DNA of 6,809 bases from positions 4,329-11,137 of the forward strand of contig QHRI01000292.1 of NCBI GenBank assembly GCA_003221375.1, in the 5' to 3' direction. A program made the position numbers and the translations under genes. The number at the start of each line of letters is the position of its first letter. Position 1 is the stretch's first letter. This document shows, one piece after another, positions 1 to 4,842 of this stretch. The notes under the pieces were generated by a model, which ran no database searches, had not been told where the DNA came from, and saw only the letters and a list, made by a program, of their open reading frames with translations. The stretch is from Verrucomicrobiota bacterium (GTDB taxonomy: Bacteria; Verrucomicrobiota; Verrucomicrobiia; Chthoniobacterales; UBA10450).

Positions 1-606
1 TGCCAGCTCGGCGCGAATCGCATCGGAGAAACCGGTCAGCGCAAATTTGCTGACGCTGTATGGCGCGAGATGCGGCACGGCGACCTTGCCGCCAATGGAA
101 GAAATATTAACGATGTGTCCTCCACCCCAGGTGCGCATTTCAGGGACGATCTGCGAAATCAATTCGTACGCCGCCCAGAAATGAAGTTGCATAGCGCGTT
201 CAAAATCCTCGCGTGTCATGTGCTCAAGCGGACCCACTTCGATAATACCGGCGTTATTTATCAAAATGTCGATCTTCCCAAAGCGATCAATAATTTGACG
301 GACGGCAGCTTCAATTTGTGCGGCATCGAGCAAGTCACACTGAACCCCGAAAGCATTCGGGGCGCCGCCGCGTCGAGCTAGATCGGCTTTTGCGCGCGCC
401 AGCTCTTCCCGGTCGCGCGCGATGAGAGCAACACTCCCGCCTTGTGCACAAATATCTCGGGCAAGCACGAGCCCAAGTCCGCGCGAACCGCCTGTGATAA
501 CGGCCACTTTGTCGCACAATGTGTAACGCGCAGTGCGGATGGTGCGTGCCGTCACCCAAGCGCCGAGTAACACCGCACCGGCGGGAAGCAAAACACGAAT
601 ATTCAT
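1..606 (-). CDS. Membrane-anchored short-chain dehydrogenase/reductase (SDR), C-terminus cut by window edge
   Basis: The reverse strand reads open from an ATG at 606 to the window edge, giving 202 residues without a stop. It is a classical SDR: the NAD(P)-binding glycine motif TGGSRGLG lies at residues 38-45, NNAG at 117-120, and the catalytic Ser-Tyr-Lys at about S170, Y183 and K187 (YSVSK). Residues 4-20 are hydrophobic and precede the Rossmann fold, so the enzyme is probably tethered to the inner membrane with its catalytic domain in the cytoplasm. The helix-4 position that usually holds the Asn of the catalytic tetrad appears to be His142 (LHFW). SDRs of this type reduce or oxidise hydroxyl/keto groups with NAD(P)H; the substrate cannot be read from sequence. 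It lies 149 bp downstream of smpB on the same strand and may be the distal gene of that transcript. No clear ribosome binding site precedes the ATG. Perhaps the last 50 or more residues are missing. Confidence 0.9.
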   Translation of the reverse strand, partial: MNIRVLLPAGAVLLGAWVTARTIRTARYTLCDKVAVITGGSRGLGLVLARDICAQGGSVALIARDREELARAKADLARRGGAPNAFGVQCDLLDAAQIEAAVRQIIDRFGKIDILINNAGIIEVGPLEHMTREDFERAMQLHFWAAYELISQIVPEMRTWGGGHIVNISSIGGKVAVPHLAPYSVSKFALTGFSDAIRAELA

Positions 607-755
607 TTGGACAATTTACAGTCCGTTCATCAACGCTTCGCAGCAAACTGCTACGCAGGATGGGCGGAACAATGACAAACGACCAGGCAAATGAGCAAAA
701 CGCAACGCGTCAAGAACCAAAAAGCGGCAGAGCATCCCAATAATAGTCGGAGTAG

Positions 756-1220
756 CTATGTTCCGTGCCGCCGGTTGAACCGCGCGACCTCGCGCGCCGT
801 TTCCCTGTCCACGACGCGTTTCTTTAGATCGGCCCTTTTGTCACGCGCTTCCTTACCCTGCGCTACACCCAATTCGGCCTTTAGCTTTCCGCTCTTCCAA
901 TACAACTTGAGAACAACCAGCGCGCAGCCTTTGACCTGCGTCTCGCCATAGAGCTTGTCGATCTCCTGTCGATGCAACAACAACTTGCGGACTCGTTTGG
1001 CGTCTGGAATTTCGTGACTGGCGCGTTCGTACGGTTGGATATCGGCATTGTACAGGAAAGCTTCGCCATTCTCGATTCGGGCGAACGCATCGCTGATATT
1101 TGCCTTGCCTGCCCTGATCGACTTAACTTCGCTGCCTTTTAGTTCGATGCCCGCTTCGTACCGGTCGAGAATGTGATAGTCGCGAAGGGCTTTGCGATTG
1201 GTAATCGACTCGGCTGCCAT
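756..1220 (-). CDS. smpB: SsrA-binding protein SmpB
   Basis: This 154-residue protein matches SmpB over its whole length. SmpB binds tmRNA (SsrA) and brings it with alanine into the A site of stalled ribosomes, so that the nascent chain is tagged for degradation and the ribosome is released. Visible family motifs are the N-terminal NRKALRDY (residues 8-15), the beta-barrel segment GIELKGSEVKSIRAGKANISD (split around residues 24-44), PYERASHE near 63-70, RKLLLHR at 78-84, and the GKEARDKR motif at 122-129. A basic C-terminal tail follows, the part that enters the decoding centre. Length is normal for the family. The ATG at 1220 gives the expected N-terminus, although no good Shine-Dalgarno sequence precedes it. 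The gene starts 79 bp after the rpoZ stop on the same strand, so co-transcription with rpoZ is likely. The tmRNA gene itself is not in this window. Confidence 0.97.
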   Translation of the reverse strand: MAAESITNRKALRDYHILDRYEAGIELKGSEVKSIRAGKANISDAFARIENGEAFLYNADIQPYERASHEIPDAKRVRKLLLHRQEIDKLYGETQVKGCALVVLKLYWKSGKLKAELGVAQGKEARDKRADLKKRVVDRETAREVARFNRRHGT

Positions 1221-1299
1221 ATTGACAGGGAAACTGACAGCGTTCCCTCGAACAGAAACCCAAAGAAAACCAGCCCTTTTTGCGGTATTCGATCGCTTC

Positions 1300-1521
1300 C
1301 TATGCGGCGGCGCCGTCGGACGACTCGTGGAGCTCCTCGTAGGTCAACTTACCAGCGATAATTTCCTTGAGTGCAATATCGGTAAGCGACATCCGCGGCG
1401 TCGTTTCCACCATGGGCCGATGCCCTAAACCAAGCTGGCGAACCCGTTTGGAAACAACGTTGATCAGAAGTTGCTGATTCGGGATCACCTGTGCTGCTTC
1501 TTGAAGAAGTTGTGTCGTCAT
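1300..1521 (-). CDS. rpoZ: DNA-directed RNA polymerase omega subunit
   Basis: With the start placed at the ATG at 1521 the product is 73 residues, a normal short omega. Omega is a small subunit that wraps the C-terminal tail of beta-prime and helps assemble and stabilise RNA polymerase. The conserved omega core is visible: LINVVSKRVRQL at residues 19-30, GHRPMVE at 33-39, and the second helix DIALKEIIAGKLTYEE at 48-63. The frame stays open upstream to another ATG at 1623, which would add 34 residues rich in Pro, Gly and Thr that resemble no omega N-terminus I know. The shorter form is therefore preferred. Neither ATG has a clear ribosome binding site. It is the first gene of a minus-strand run with smpB and the SDR gene. 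The form of the core motif recalls verrucomicrobial omega subunits, from memory only. Confidence 0.9.
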   Translation of the reverse strand: MTTQLLQEAAQVIPNQQLLINVVSKRVRQLGLGHRPMVETTPRMSLTDIALKEIIAGKLTYEELHESSDGAAA

Positions 1522-1640
1522 ATGGCGCAAGGAACGAACGGGGCTGGTTGCTCCCGTCGGGAATTGAAGAATGACCGGCATCCCGGCCGGGAGGGTAGCT
1601 GAGGTAAGTTGCGGGGCGAGCATGGTAAAAACGAGTGTCG

Positions 1641-1669
1641 ATCTTCCAAGTGAAGGAGCCCGTTGTCAA
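1641..1669 (-). promoter_or_regulatory. Candidate sigma70-type promoter for rpoZ-smpB (proximal)
   Basis: On the minus strand a perfect TTGACA (-35) at 1664-1669 is followed after exactly 17 bp by GAAGAT (-10, 3 of 6 consensus) at 1641-1646. It points at rpoZ, and transcription would begin about 110 nt upstream of the preferred ATG at 1521. The -10 element is weak, so this is a candidate only. Confidence 0.4.
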
Positions 1670-1685
1670 GTTCGAACGGTCTTGC

Positions 1686-1714
1686 AATCTACAGACTCGT
1701 TAGCGGAAATGCAA
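1686..1714 (-). promoter_or_regulatory. Candidate sigma70-type promoter for rpoZ-smpB (distal)
   Basis: On the minus strand TTGCAT at 1709-1714 and TAGATT at 1686-1691 (4 of 6 consensus) are separated by 17 bp, in the same orientation as rpoZ and about 45 bp upstream of the first candidate. Two promoters in series are possible, or one of the two is a chance match. Confidence 0.3.
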
Positions 1715-1859
1715 TGATACTTAACTAATTCAGGTGCGCAAATTTCCGATCATTTCCACCGCCGGCGTTCTGACGCCGATTCGATCTCCTTGCATCTGCA
1801 CGAAAATACGCGAAGTAAGTGGCGCGTCGGTCGCGTACTGTAGAGCGACGATTCCATTT

Positions 1860-1933
1860 CGGGCTGTGGCTCAGCTTGGTAGAGCGCCTGGTTCGGGACC
1901 AGGAGGCCGTGGGTTCAAATCCCACCAGCCCGA
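1860..1933 (+). tRNA. tRNA-Pro (anticodon CGG)
   Basis: The segment folds as a complete cloverleaf. The acceptor stem CGGGCTG (1860-1866) pairs perfectly with CAGCCCG (1926-1932), and A1933 is the discriminator. The D stem is GCTC/GAGC with a GG-containing loop (AGCTTGGTA). The anticodon stem CCTGG/CCAGG encloses the loop TTCGGGA, giving anticodon CGG at 1894-1896, which reads the proline codon CCG. The variable loop is AGGCC, and the T arm GTGGG/CCCAC has the loop TTCAAAT. The C at position 1 is typical of bacterial tRNA-Pro. The 3' CCA is not encoded; ATTGAAG follows directly after the stem, so CCA must be added by nucleotidyltransferase. It stands alone on the plus strand, 96 bp upstream of a membrane protein gene. 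Confidence 0.97.
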
Positions 1934-1967
1934 TTGAAGTTTCAGCGTAGAGTCGCGGAAGGTGTAG

Positions 1968-1988
1968 CGGTGCTTGTGTCAAGCACCG
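1968..1988 (+). other. Perfect 9-bp hairpin downstream of tRNA-Pro
   Basis: CGGTGCTTG (1968-1976) and CAAGCACCG (1980-1988) form a perfect 9-bp stem with a TGT loop, 34 nt after the tRNA. There is no T-tract on either strand, so it is not a standard intrinsic terminator. It could mark the end of the tRNA precursor transcript, or act as a binding site or leader structure for the downstream gene. Confidence 0.5.
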
Positions 1989-2001
1989 GGATCAAATAGA
2001 A

Positions 2002-2022
2002 AGGCGTTTGTCACAAACGTCT
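2002..2022 (+). other. Second hairpin directly upstream of the membrane-protein start
   Basis: AGGCGTTTG (2002-2010) pairs with CAAACGTCT (2014-2022) through nine pairs, one of them G-T, around a TCA loop. It ends 7 nt before the ATG at 2030, so in RNA it would occupy the ribosome entry region. Alternatively, the inner palindrome could be an operator in DNA. Confidence 0.4.
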
Positions 2023-2029
2023 CTATAAC

Positions 2030-2575
2030 ATGACCGCACAGGATGCTTTTCCTTCGATGCATTTTTCTGTCGCAATTGTCGGCGCGCTCATCGGCATCGT
2101 GATTCTGTTCTTCGGTCGAAAATTGTTTTGGCTGTGCGTCGCCGCAGTTGGATTCGCAGCAGGTGTAGAAATCGCGCCGCATCTTGTCCATGAACCATCC
2201 CCTCTCCTAGCGCTAACCGTTGCCCTGGTTCTAGGTTTAATTGGGGCACTGCTTGCGCTGTTCCTTCAGAAGATTGCGGTTGCTGTTCTTGGTTTCCTGG
2301 CGGGCGGCAAACTTGCTGGCGCACTCGCTGCTGCATTTTTTGTTCAGTATGCGCAATATTCCACCTTCATTTTTCTGTTCGGCGGACTTGCTGGCGCAAT
2401 ACTGCTACTCGTTTTGTTTGATTGGGCGCTCATCGTTATTTCCTCCTTAATTGGCGCACATCTGATTCAAAGTGCGATTGTGCTTCCGCCGTCCGGATCG
2501 ACCATTGTGTTCATCGGGCTAGTAGTCCTCGGTATCCTCGTTCAAGCGGCGGCGCTGCGGAGAAGCCAGGTGTAG
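2030..2575 (+). CDS. Seven-helix membrane protein, DUF4203/TMEM198-like
   Basis: This 181-residue protein is almost entirely hydrophobic. Seven membrane segments can be drawn at about residues 12-28, 31-47, 58-78, 81-104, 111-130, 132-150 and 158-176. They are rich in Gly, Ala and Leu, with small-xxx-small packing motifs, and the protein ends in a short basic tail (RRSQV). That pattern fits the DUF4203 (TM7S3/TM198-like) family of inner-membrane proteins; bacterial members have no established function that I know of. The assignment is from hydropathy and general look rather than a decisive motif. The ATG at 2030 is taken as start; a second ATG at 2057 (residue 10) would also leave all helices intact. 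No Shine-Dalgarno sequence is visible, and two hairpins occupy the upstream 60 bp. A small membrane protein gene follows 48 bp downstream on the same strand, so the two may be co-transcribed. Confidence 0.75.
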   Translation: MTAQDAFPSMHFSVAIVGALIGIVILFFGRKLFWLCVAAVGFAAGVEIAPHLVHEPSPLLALTVALVLGLIGALLALFLQKIAVAVLGFLAGGKLAGALAAAFFVQYAQYSTFIFLFGGLAGAILLLVLFDWALIVISSLIGAHLIQSAIVLPPSGSTIVFIGLVVLGILVQAAALRRSQV

Positions 2576-2623
2576 CGCGGTATTTTTGGTGACAAATCAA
2601 AACGCAATCACAAGAATCGCGTT

Positions 2624-2827
2624 ATGAACCCTCAAAGTACTGGATTACGCGTCGCGAGCATTATTTTCGGCATTTTCGCCATTGGTCATCTTTTACGACT
2701 GCTTAAACAGGCCCCGGTCACCGTTGGAACGATGACCATTCCAATGGGCGCAAGCTGGATTGCGCTTATCATCGCCGCCATTCTCTGTATTTGGCTTTGG
2801 CGACTGTCGAGTTTGAGAGGCGGATAA
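2624..2827 (+). CDS. Small two-helix membrane protein, function unknown
   Basis: This 67-residue protein has two clear membrane helices, at about residues 10-27 and 42-60. They are joined by a short loop (KQAPVTVGTMTIPMG) that would sit on one side of the membrane. Both helices carry Arg at one end (R25 and R60), and the C-terminus is basic (RLSSLRGG). By the positive-inside rule both termini should be cytoplasmic. I recall similar short proteins, with an HxLRL motif in helix 1 and a 'IPM' turn before helix 2, from soil verrucomicrobial genomes, without a known role. The start at 2624 has no clear ribosome binding site; a short inverted repeat AACGC/GCGTT (2601-2605 / 2619-2623) runs right up to the ATG. 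The gene lies 48 bp after the seven-helix membrane gene on the same strand. Confidence 0.7.
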   Translation: MNPQSTGLRVASIIFGIFAIGHLLRLLKQAPVTVGTMTIPMGASWIALIIAAILCIWLWRLSSLRGG

Positions 2828-2946
2828 CTACAAAACACCCGCCTTCGCTATGGCACTGTCCGGGTCGCGAAATGGCGAACGACGAAAGAATAATCCAAGT
2901 CTGCATCACCGATCACAGCTCGCCACTTCCTCAGTCAATCGGATCC
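2828..2946. other. Convergent intergenic spacer with a degraded palindrome
   Basis: This 119-bp spacer lies between the small membrane gene and the 3' end of the methyltransferase gene. It contains ACCCG (2837-2841) and CGGGT (2861-2865) around CCTTCGCTATGGCACTGTC. I recall a similar CCCGCCTTCGCTA half-palindrome in dispersed repeats of related genomes, so this may be a decayed repeat copy. No T-tract terminator is visible. Confidence 0.3.
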
Positions 2947-3585
2947 TTACAGGTGGGCGAGGATGCTAAGCAATGGATAGCGGCCTCCCGTTCGCAGAAA
3001 AGGACGACTCGACACAATAGTGAATCCAGAAGACCTCACGATAGCCTCAATCTCAGCCTGCACCCATTCTTGCACGTAGGTATCCCGCTCCATTCCAGAA
3101 ATCGTCGTCTTCACCCAGTCTGTTTTGGGTCCCCGATGTACCGCAGCAAACAACAGTCCGTGGGGTCGCAGAATTCCCCTGAAACCCGACAGGGTCTGTT
3201 GGATTTCGCTGGCACGAATGTGAAGGAGGCTGAAAGAAGCCCAGAGACCGTCGAAGCTTGCTTGCGGAAATTCCAAATTTCTCATATCCATCTTTTTTAC
3301 GTCGACAGTTGGAACACGTTCTTTTGTGAGCCTTACGAAACGATCGGACAGGTCAATCGCTGTTACGTTGTAGCCCAACTGGGAAAATCTTTCGGTATCC
3401 ATTCCTGGACCGCAGCCACAGTCGAGAATTTTCGATCCGGCGGGGAGTCGTTGAATAAATTGCTGTCGCTCTCGTTCGATGAATTCGTGGGGCGTCTTGA
3501 AGTAGTCGCTGTAGTCTTTCGAGCCTTGGTCGTAGGTCTCTTCGATATGCGAATAGTCAGGATCTTCGGACTTCACACCAGGCAT
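2947..3585 (-). CDS. Class I SAM-dependent methyltransferase
   Basis: This 212-residue protein has the Rossmann-like methyltransferase core that transfers a methyl group from S-adenosylmethionine. Motif I is ILDCGCGPGMDT at residues 53-64. The acidic residue ending strand beta-2 is D78 (VTAIDLS), which usually binds the ribose hydroxyls. MDM at 99-101 fits the adenine-contacting motif. FDGLWASFSLLHI at 111-123 is the beta-4 strand region, and LRPHGLLFAAV at 139-149 the strand beta-5 region. An N-terminal helix (Y11-Y28, with YDQGSKDYSDYF) resembles the cap of methyltransferases acting on small molecules, but the substrate cannot be told. The protein is soluble, without a signal peptide. It is transcribed divergently from the MFS transporter with 31 bp between start codons, so the two promoters must overlap each other or the neighbouring coding sequence. 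A long open frame exists antisense to it but has no protein-like features. Confidence 0.9.
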   Translation of the reverse strand: MPGVKSEDPDYSHIEETYDQGSKDYSDYFKTPHEFIERERQQFIQRLPAGSKILDCGCGPGMDTERFSQLGYNVTAIDLSDRFVRLTKERVPTVDVKKMDMRNLEFPQASFDGLWASFSLLHIRASEIQQTLSGFRGILRPHGLLFAAVHRGPKTDWVKTTISGMERDTYVQEWVQAEIEAIVRSSGFTIVSSRPFLRTGGRYPLLSILAHL

Positions 3586-3616
3586 CTATCTCAACAATAA
3601 GAACGCGGGAAATTTT

Positions 3617-4798
3617 GTGGAACCTGTAGCCAGCGGCGCTCTTCCGGCAACCCCGGAAATTACCGTCGCTAGTGAAGGAGTCTCTTCGTACGGTTGGAAA
3701 GCATTGGTCGGTTCTGTGGTCGGCTTCAGCATGGACGGTTTCGACATGTTGATTCTCGGCTTCATGCTCCCAGCCATCTCGGCGGGCCTGGCTTTAACGA
3801 GCACGCAGGCGGGCTCGCTTGTCACCTGGACAATGCTCGGCGCTGTTACCGGTGGACTTATTTTCGGCGCTATGAGCGACCGCTTTGGCCGAATCAAGGT
3901 ACTGACGTGGACCATTCTGGTGTTCGCGGTGTTCACCGGTCTATGTGCGCTGGCAAACAGTTATTGGGACCTGGTCGTTTACCGCACGATAGCCGGCCTT
4001 GGCCTTGGCGGCGAATTTGGGATCGGCATGGCGCTCGCAACCGAGGCGTGGCCTGCGAGCAAGCGTGCTCGCGCCTCCTCTTACGTGATGGTCGGGTGGC
4101 ACCTCGGAGTGCTTTTGGCCGCATTCCTGACTCCAGCAGTAAGGCGATCCCTTGATGAGCCCGAGATTTTTGTAAGGAAACATACCGCAAGTAACGAAAA
4201 CTCGTTTTCGTTACTCGTGAACGGTGCGCAGGCGTTCAAGACGACAGTTGGGATTGCTATCCTGTGTGCCGTTCAGAACTTTGCTTACTATGGGCTAATG
4301 GTCTGGCTACCCAGTTATTTGTCAAAAAGTTTGGGGTTCAGTCTCACCAAATCCGGCGTTTGGACGGCGGCGACTCTGCTGGGAATGGCCTCTGGCATCT
4401 GGGTATGCGGCCAACTCGCTGATCGGATCGGGCGGAGACCCGTTTTCCTACTGTTCCAAATTGGAGCGTTGATCATGATCTTTGTTTACTCGCGAATCAC
4501 TCAGCCAGGCATGCTTCTTTGGGTAGGCGCGATCATGGGAATCTTTGTGAATGGTTTAAATGGGGGCATTGGCGCGCTCATGTCGGAAGCGTATCCAACC
4601 ATTGCTCGGGCAACCGCCCAGAATACCCTTGGGAATATTGGACGCGCAGTTGGCTCACTAGGACCAATTACGGTCGGCGCGTTGGCGGGAAAGTACTCCT
4701 TCCAAGCAGCAATTGGTTTTCTCGCCTCGATTTACGTTCTCGACATCTTTGCGACACTATTTTTGATTCCGGAACTCAAGGGGAAGCCACTCGACTAA
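3617..4798 (+). CDS. MFS transporter of the aromatic acid/organic anion:H+ symporter type, lacking one helix
   Basis: This 393-residue protein is a major facilitator. After helix 1 it carries DGFDM (residues 40-44), the acidic motif seen in the AAHS and related symporter families. The MFS loop motif GAMSDRFGRIK follows at 84-94, RTIAGLGLGGEFGIGMA at 123-139 in helix 4, and the second-half loop copy QLADRIGRRP at 266-275. Helices are visible at about 28-52, 65-86, 95-113, 117-143, 154-172, 207-232, 246-268, 275-292, 297-319, 335-357 and 362-385, that is 11 rather than 12. Helix 5 ends at LLAAFLTP (residue 173) and is followed at once by AVRRSLDEPEIF, which normally lies after helix 6. The loop and helix 6 (about 25-30 residues) are therefore missing in frame. 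The start is GTG at 3617 with a weak GGGA upstream. Substrate is probably a small organic acid, by family only; the protein may not work because of the deletion. Confidence 0.88.
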   Translation: MEPVASGALPATPEITVASEGVSSYGWKALVGSVVGFSMDGFDMLILGFMLPAISAGLALTSTQAGSLVTWTMLGAVTGGLIFGAMSDRFGRIKVLTWTILVFAVFTGLCALANSYWDLVVYRTIAGLGLGGEFGIGMALATEAWPASKRARASSYVMVGWHLGVLLAAFLTPAVRRSLDEPEIFVRKHTASNENSFSLLVNGAQAFKTTVGIAILCAVQNFAYYGLMVWLPSYLSKSLGFSLTKSGVWTAATLLGMASGIWVCGQLADRIGRRPVFLLFQIGALIMIFVYSRITQPGMLLWVGAIMGIFVNGLNGGIGALMSEAYPTIARATAQNTLGNIGRAVGSLGPITVGALAGKYSFQAAIGFLASIYVLDIFATLFLIPELKGKPLD

Positions 4799-4822
4799 TC
4801 GAGAAACATTTCGGCGTGCTGC

Positions 4823-4842
4823 GTCATTTGTCATTTCTGAGC
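4823..4842 (+). repeat. Decayed REP-like repeat copy at the 3' end of the oxidase gene
   Basis: TTGTCATTTCTGAGC at 4828-4842 matches the left part of the repeats at 6009-6107 (TTGTCATTCTGAGC) with one extra T. It is preceded by a tandem duplication of GTCATTT (4823-4829 and 4830-4836). The right half of the element is not recognisable. It covers the stop codon and last codons of the oxidase gene and lies in the gap between two convergent genes. Confidence 0.5.

Larger units (their letters stand above)
1522..1859. other. Gene-free leader and promoter region between rpoZ and tRNA-Pro
   Basis: This 338-bp stretch separates rpoZ (leftward) from tRNA-Pro (rightward), so it should carry promoters for both. 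On the minus strand two sigma70-like candidates are visible at 1641-1669 and 1686-1714, listed separately. The segment from 1522 to 1623 stays open in the rpoZ frame but is judged to be leader, not coding. I find no protein gene, RNA gene or terminator with a T-tract here, and no convincing promoter for the tRNA on the plus strand. Confidence 0.6.

Noticed and set aside
335..743. Short open frames at 335-646 (minus) and 519-743 (plus)
   Set aside because: Arg/Cys-rich translations in other frames of the SDR gene and the spacer; no homology visible.
691..951. Plus-strand open frame overlapping the 3' end of smpB
   Set aside because: Antisense shadow of a conserved gene; no start signal or protein-like composition.
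1228..1247. Short inverted repeat GGGAA/TTCCC just upstream of smpB
   Set aside because: Five base pairs around a 10-nt loop is too weak to call a regulatory element; likely chance.
1725..1982. Open frames on both strands across the tRNA region
   Set aside because: They run straight through a complete tRNA-Pro gene, and part of their translation is simply the tRNA read as protein.
2791..3600. A 269-codon plus-strand open frame antisense to the methyltransferase
   Set aside because: Its translation has no recognisable motif and low-complexity His/Ser/Arg runs, while the opposite strand encodes a textbook methyltransferase over the same bases. It also overlaps the end of the small membrane gene.
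3586..4190. Minus-strand and alternate plus-frame open frames inside the MFS gene
   Set aside because: Shadows of the transporter coding sequence. I checked whether the helix-6 gap could be a frameshift, but the transporter frame continues unbroken on both sides, so a deletion fits better.
4790..4803. Hairpin CTCGA/TCGAG at the MFS stop codon as a terminator
   Set aside because: Only 5 bp of stem with no T-tract on either strand.
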